Source of the DNA: JBOGED01 sp050743625
Lineage (GTDB): Bacteria; Actinomycetota; Nitriliruptoria; Euzebyales; Egibacteraceae
Length of the DNA: 35,749 bases
Assembly (NCBI GenBank): GCA_050743625.1
Contig: JBOGED010000363.1
Location: 1-35,749, forward strand
Direction of reading: 5' to 3'
The notes under the pieces: generated by a model
What the model saw: only the letters and a program-made list of their open reading frames with translations
Told to the model about the DNA's origin: nothing
The model's database searches: none
Shown here: positions 34,330 through 35,749 of the stretch, piece after piece
Position numbering within the stretch: the first letter of the stretch is position 1
Layout of the letters: each line of letters opens with the position of its first letter
Position numbers and translations under genes: made by a program

Positions 34330-34354
34330 ACCTAGCACACCTGGTGTACTAGGT
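34330..34354. promoter_or_regulatory. Operator-like palindrome for the GntR regulator
   Basis: CCTAGCACACC-T-GGTGTACTAGG: 11-bp arms with one mismatch, extended by an A/T pair. It lies about 100 bp upstream of the GntR frame. KorSA-type regulators bind comparable palindromes in their own promoters. Confidence 0.6.
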
Positions 34355-34411
34355 ACGCCACATTGGCCGTCTGTCTGGCGTCCGTACGAGCCCTGATTCG
34401 TCCCCGCCTGT

Positions 34412-34424
34412 TGTACTGAGTACG
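34412..34424. promoter_or_regulatory. Second operator-like site
   Basis: GTACTGAGTAC, a perfect 11-bp palindrome, resembles TGTACTAGGTACG at the edge of the first site. It lies about 30 bp upstream of the GntR start. Confidence 0.5.
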
Positions 34425-34455
34425 CTGGGTGCCGAAGGAGGGCACTCGCTCACGT

Positions 34456-35212
34456 GGTGGACTTCACGGCCGGCCGCCCCGCGTACCAACAGCTCGCCGA
34501 GGCGCTACGTCAGCGCATCCTCAGCGGCATCCTCGCATCAGGGGACATGCTGCCGTCCGAAAGCGCGCTCATGGAGGAGTTCGGCGTCTCCCGGACCGTC
34601 CCCCGCATGGCAATCCAGCTCCTAGAATGAAGGCCTCATCGATACCCACCCGGCAAAGGCGCGTTCGTCCGTTCCCACCAGCCGCTACGGCGGATCAGCT
34701 CCGACCGCTACACGCCCGCACCCCCGGGGATACACCCTTCAAGGGCGATGTCGAGTCCCGCGGCGGCCGTCCGAGCTGGAAGTACACCCTCGCAAAGGGA
34801 ACAGGCCGACACCGGCATAGCGACGCGGTTGCAGATTGAAGAGGGCGACGAAGTGATGGTCGCCAGGTACCGTTTCTTCGCCGACGACACCCCTATCCAA
34901 CTCTCCACATCTTACGAGCCCGCCACACGTGTGGCCGGTACGCCCATCGAAGACCCCGAGTCCGGGGCCAGTAGCCGGCAATACCATCGCCCGCATGGAG
35001 AGCATCGGCTACCGCGTCACAACCGTCCTCGAAGACGTCACCGCCCGCCAACCACAACCCGAGGAGGCCCGCCTCCTGCAGATGAAACCGGGCACACCCC
35101 GTTACTCACCGTTGCTCGCACCATGCTCGCAGGCACACGACCCGTAGAAGGCTGCGACATCCTCATCCCCGCAGACCGGTACCTCCTGTCTTACCGCTTA
35201 CCAATCGACTAG
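34456..35212 (+). pseudogene. GntR-UTRA regulator (KorSA-like), decayed
   Basis: A GTG opens VDFTAGRPAYQQLAEALRQR, LPSESALMEEFGVSRTV and AIQLLE, then a TGA at 34627 stops it. The same frame continues as PPGKGAFVRSHQPLRRISSD. UTRA pieces then appear in changing frames: ADTGIATRLQIEEGDEVMV, RYRFFADDTPIQLSTSYEPA, RMESIGYRVTTVLEDVTAR and the end GCDILIPADRYLLSYRLPID before a TAG. At least one nonsense change and several frameshifts are needed to explain it. It is a paralogue of the GntR-UTRA chimera at 3699. Confidence 0.8.
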
Positions 35213-35500
35213 GCCTGCGCACCGGTTCCCAACGCGGGAGGAAGGGACCTTAGCATATATCGGGATAGTGTTCACTCGCCCTTCGCACTTTCCGAGACTC
35301 ACTGTCGCGGACCCCGAGGCTATGCCTCGACTGCGTCGGTGATAACCATGGACTCATGATGGTCTATCAAGGTTCCACCTTCGTGAGAACCGTCCTACTA
35401 GCCCCATGACGACTCCGCGGCATTCTTCATCAAGTGTGTTACCGCAGACTGAAGTAGCCAACAGCAGACTTATAATGAGCGGTTTCGACCGCACCGCAGC
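35213..35500. other. Intergenic region without recognised features
   Basis: 288 bp of lower GC than the surroundings. I see no gene, strong hairpin or repeat. Confidence 0.4.
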
Positions 35501-35749
35501 CTACTCGCTTACGATGTCGTCCCAGTCGGCCGCTTCGGCTTGGAATACCTCTACCCATTGGTTGAGACCGATAGATCTGTAGATACGGATTGCCTCAGTC
35601 ATCTCCGAGACGGCGCGTGCTCGCTGACCGCTGGCAATCGCCAGTCGGCCCCGCGAGACCAATGTGTTCGCCTCGCCGAGCCGGTCGCCGATTTGGCGGT
35701 AGATGGGCAGGGCTTGCTCGTAGCGTTCGCTGGCCTCGTCGTAGCGGGC
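35501..35749 (-). CDS. Tetratricopeptide-repeat protein, C-terminal part (enters from outside)
   Basis: An 82-residue open frame runs in from the right edge and ends at TAG (35501). It has TPR repeats: RYDEASERYEQALPIYRQIG, DRLGEANTLVSRGRLAIASG and RAVSEMTEAIRIYRSIGL. This repeat style is the C-terminal sensor of many actinomycete STAND or CHAT/NB-ARC proteins. The rest of the gene is not in the window, so the domain content is unknown. Confidence 0.8.
   Translation of the reverse strand, partial: ARYDEASERYEQALPIYRQIGDRLGEANTLVSRGRLAIASGQRARAVSEMTEAIRIYRSIGLNQWVEVFQAEAADWDDIVSE

Larger units (their letters stand above)
34188..34455. other. Control region of the right-hand element
   Basis: No gene is supported between the excisionase and the GntR pseudogene. 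The left part is featureless to me. The right part carries two operator-like palindromes. Confidence 0.5.

Noticed and set aside
18..35749. That the window is circular and the TPR end at 35.7 kb is the missing tail of the TIR-CHAT-STAND gene
   Set aside because: The first gene stops at position 18, the two frames do not join across the ends, and a chromosome with oriC cannot be 36 kb. The similar orientation is noted only as coincidence.
1..35749. CRISPR array, rRNA operon or riboswitch
   Set aside because: No regularly spaced repeats, rRNA sequence or known riboswitch core were seen in any gap.

Overview
This window is the replication-origin neighbourhood of a high-GC actinomycete (Actinomycetota), flanked on both sides by decayed mobile DNA. 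The call rests on gene order. Reading leftward from the origin on the minus strand come dnaA, dnaN, recF, a DUF721 (DciA-like) gene, gyrB, gyrA, a DUF3566 membrane protein, tRNA-Ile, a 39-residue DLW-39-type peptide and tRNA-Ala. Reading rightward on the plus strand come rpmH, rnpA, yidD, yidC, jag/khpB, rsmG, parA and parB. Next come an aminotransferase, a small membrane protein, a GNAT enzyme, and then the minus-strand genes trxA, trxB, anti-sigma, ECF sigma, Ser/Thr kinase, DUF6049 and Nudix, diverging from a CCA-adding enzyme. This is the order known from Mycobacterium and Streptomyces. High GC, many GTG starts and 4-bp stop/start overlaps agree. No rRNA is present, so I do not name a genus.

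Layout. 1-4.5 kb: a TIR-CHAT-STAND NTPase gene that looks C-terminally clipped, two strong palindromes, and a scrambled integrative-element remnant (GntR fragment, WhiB-like fragment, GntR-UTRA joined to an integrase tail) abutting tRNA-Ala. 4.5-20 kb: the origin core, with clusters of DnaA boxes on both sides of dnaA and three parS sites. 20-31.6 kb: the thioredoxin, sigma factor, kinase and cell-envelope block. 31.7-32.5 kb: a bacterioferritin-associated ferredoxin and bacterioferritin pair behind a probable IdeR/DtxR iron box, closed by a hairpin. 32.5-35.2 kb: a second dead integrative element (integrase, excisionase, GntR-UTRA regulator, all broken). 35.5 kb to the end: the C-terminus of a TPR protein entering from outside the window.

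How the genes work together. dnaA, dnaN, recF and gyrAB start and sustain replication. ParAB and parS segregate the origin. rnpA, yidD, yidC and jag serve tRNA maturation and membrane-protein insertion. The sigma, anti-sigma, kinase and DUF6049 genes form a probable envelope-stress and peptidoglycan-control unit. The MurJ flippase usually encoded there is absent. The most unusual points are the TIR-CHAT-STAND protein, the murJ-less locus with an apparently active kinase carrying an extracellular sugar-binding-like tail, an atypical GyrA quinolone region, a 46-bp palindromic repeat shared by the kinase and cca genes, and the two dead elements bracketing the origin core.
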